Below are positions 26,995 through 28,591 of a stretch of DNA of 28,591 nucleotides, piece by piece. The notes beneath the pieces were generated by a model, which had not been told where the DNA came from, searched no databases, and saw only the letters and a list, made by a program, of their open reading frames with translations. The first letter of the stretch is position 1. Each line of letters opens with the position of its first letter. The position numbers were made by a program, and so were the translations under genes. Source of the stretch: Chara braunii (lineage: Eukaryota; Streptophyta; Charophyceae; Charales; Characeae); contig BFEA01001130.1 of the NCBI GenBank assembly GCA_003427395.1, positions 1,493-30,083 on the forward strand. The letters are read 5' to 3'.

Positions 26995-27178
26995 CCTCTT
27001 CTTCTTCTTCTTCTTCTTATTATTATTATTCCTCTTCTCCCTTTTCTTCTTCTTCTTCTTCTTCTTCTTCTTCTTCTTCTTCTTCCTCTCCCACCTCTTC
27101 TTCTTCTTCCTCTTCTCTCTATCCTTCCTCTTCTTCCTCCTCCTCCTCCTCCTTCTTCTTCTTCTTCTTCTTCTCCTA
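26995..27178. repeat. (CTT)n-rich polypyrimidine microsatellite
   Basis: CTT and CCT trinucleotides with a TTATTATTATT interruption fill 184 bases. Poly-Ser, poly-Phe and poly-Arg frames are by-products. Confidence 0.97.
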
Positions 27179-27233
27179 AGCTTGGTGTGCATCCGGACTT
27201 GTGCTTTTCATGAGATAAGGGGTTAGGAGTGTG

Positions 27234-28591
27234 GCGATTCATCTTGTGACACTTCCGTGAAGTTTCCCCTTGGCTAGATGGTCCCAAACTTGAGTTTTCA
27301 CCGTTGTGAGTGCTTGTACATGTTGCGATTCATCATGTGACGCTTCCGTGAAGTTTCCCCTTGGGTAGATGCTCCCAAACTTGAGTTTTCACTGTTGAGA
27401 GTGCTTGTACATGTTGCGATTCATCTTGTGACACTTCCGTGAAGTTTCCCCTTGGGATTCTCACAAACTTGAGTTTTCACTGTTGTGAGTGCTTGTACAT
27501 GTGATTCATCTTGTTAAACTTCCGTGAAGTTTCCCCTTGGGTAGATGCTCCCAAACTTGAGTTTTCACTATTGAGAGTGCTTGTACATGTTGCGATTCAT
27601 CTTGTGACACTTCCGTGAAGTTTCCCCTTGGGTAGATGCTCCCAAACTTGAGTTTTCACTGTTGGGAGTGTGTGTGCATGTTGCGATTCATCTTGTGACA
27701 CTTCCGTGAAGTTTCCCCTTGGGTAGATGCTCCCAAACTTGAGTTTTCACTGTTGTCTGTGCTTGTACATGTTGCAATTCATCTTGTGACACTTTTGTGA
27801 AGTTTCCCCTTGGGTAGATGCTCCCATACTTGAGTTTTCACTGTTGTGAGTGCTTGTACATGTGGCGATTCATCTTGTGACACTTCCGTGAAGTTTCCCT
27901 TTGCTGTTGATGCCTCAAACTTAGTTTTCACTGTTGTGAGTGCTTGTACATGTGGCGATTCACCTAGTGAGGCTTCAGTGAAGTTTCCCTTTGAGTAGAT
28001 GCTTCAAACTTTGAGTCTTCGCTGATTTGGGTGCTTGTTCATGTTGCGATTCATCTTGTGACACTTCCGTGAAGTTTCCCCTTGGGTAGGTGCTCCCAAT
28101 CTTGAGTTTTCACTGTTGTGAGTGCTTGTACATGTGGCGATTCATCTTGTGACACTTCCGTGAAGTTTCCCTTTGCTGGTGATGCCTCAAACTTTGAGTT
28201 TTCATTGTTGTGAGTGCTTGTACACGTTGCGATTCACCTAGCGATGCTTCAGTGAAGTTTCCCTTTGAGTAGATGCTTCAAACTTTGAGTCTTCGCTGAT
28301 TTCGGTGCTTGTACATGTTGCGATTCATCTTGTCACACTTCCGTGAAGTTTCCCCTTGAGTAGGTGCTCCCAATCTCGAGTTTTCACTGTTGAGAGTGCT
28401 TGTACATGTTGCGAATTACTTTGGGTTACTTCCGAGATGTTTCCCCTTGATTAGATGCTCTCAACTTTGAGTTTTCATTGATCCTGATGAATGTAGGAGT
28501 TGCGAATTACCTTGGGTTATCTCCGTGAACCTTCCGGTAGGTTAGATGCTCTCAACTTTGAGTTTTCACTGATCCTGATGAATGTATGAGT
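27234..28591. repeat. 91-base satellite, about 15 copies, to the window edge
   Basis: Units start GCGATTCATCTTGTGACACT at 27234, 27325, 27416, 27501, 27592, 27683, 27774, 27865, 27955, 28046, 28137, 28229 and 28320; diverged units at 28411 and 28502 start GCGAATTAC. Most periods are 90-92 bases; one unit has a deletion. Three unit types recur in order from 27865 (see findings). The period is not a multiple of three and stops occur in all frames, so it is noncoding. The array continues beyond the window. Confidence 0.95.

Noticed and set aside
26939-27287. Poly-Phe, poly-Ser, poly-Arg and poly-Lys frames
   Set aside because: They are translations of the CTT microsatellite.
28480-28515. CCTGATGAATGTAGGAG as a hammerhead core
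   Set aside because: The required GAAA partner is absent (GCGAATT instead) and no flanking helices form.
27234-28591. CRISPR-like array
   Set aside because: There are no constant repeats separated by unique spacers; whole 91-base units repeat, and the setting is eukaryotic.

Overview
The window is repeat-rich eukaryotic nuclear DNA, most likely from a streptophyte (land-plant or charophyte-alga lineage). The reasons are three degenerate Ty3/gypsy LTR retrotransposons, one with a chromodomain relic; long GA, CT, CTT and TAA microsatellites; an AT-rich and GC-rich mosaic without any operon structure; and a short copy of plastid trnI(GAU) that keeps the start of its group II intron, an intron typical of streptophyte plastids. 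A large charophyte genome such as Chara would fit, but that is a guess. Runs of N at 9314 and 19230-19235 mark a draft assembly. I see no intact host gene.

Layout. 1-970: GCACG-type minisatellite, GA/GATA microsatellites, a GTAGG-type repeat and three tandem foldback modules. 1075-5280, minus strand: element A, a decayed Ty3/gypsy copy read as gag (about 5280-4390), protease (split by an inserted block at about 3306-3966), reverse transcriptase, RNase H and the first part of integrase. 5281-8600: mostly unassigned, with a TAA microsatellite and two small weak ORFs. 8640-14950, minus strand: element B, a decayed chromovirus read as gag with zinc knuckle, protease, RT, RNase H, integrase, integrase C-terminus and chromodomain. 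B carries a poly(A)-tailed 1.15 kb retroposed insertion at 12274-13417 with a near-perfect target duplication and an internal 43-bp-arm foldback, plus a plastid trnI fragment at 10063-10125. 14951-17101: unassigned, with a CT microsatellite and short repeats.

17102 to at least 26608, plus strand: element C, the youngest copy. It has two long LTR copies (17102-18579, truncated; 24730 to at least 26608). The 5' LTR is fused directly to pol just after RNase H, so gag, protease, RT, RNase H and the primer site are missing and the integrase now starts from an ATG supplied by the LTR. The integrase has an intact HHCC/D,D(35)E set but a one-base frameshift before its GPY/F C-terminal module. Downstream are an extra ORF (20674-21396) with a SUMO-interaction-like motif behind a good splice acceptor, several short tandem repeats, and a frameshifted relic resembling the C-terminal part (motifs VIII to X) of a C5-cytosine DNA methyltransferase at 24098-24458. 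The methyltransferase relic lies between two copies of the hairpin plus polypurine tract that normally marks the 3' LTR boundary. The window ends with a CTT-rich tract and a 91-bp satellite (27234-28591) that shows a trimeric higher-order pattern.

The most interesting possibility is that element C belongs to a family that carries its own accessory proteins: a nuclear, SUMO-binding-like acidic protein and a captured DNA methyltransferase.
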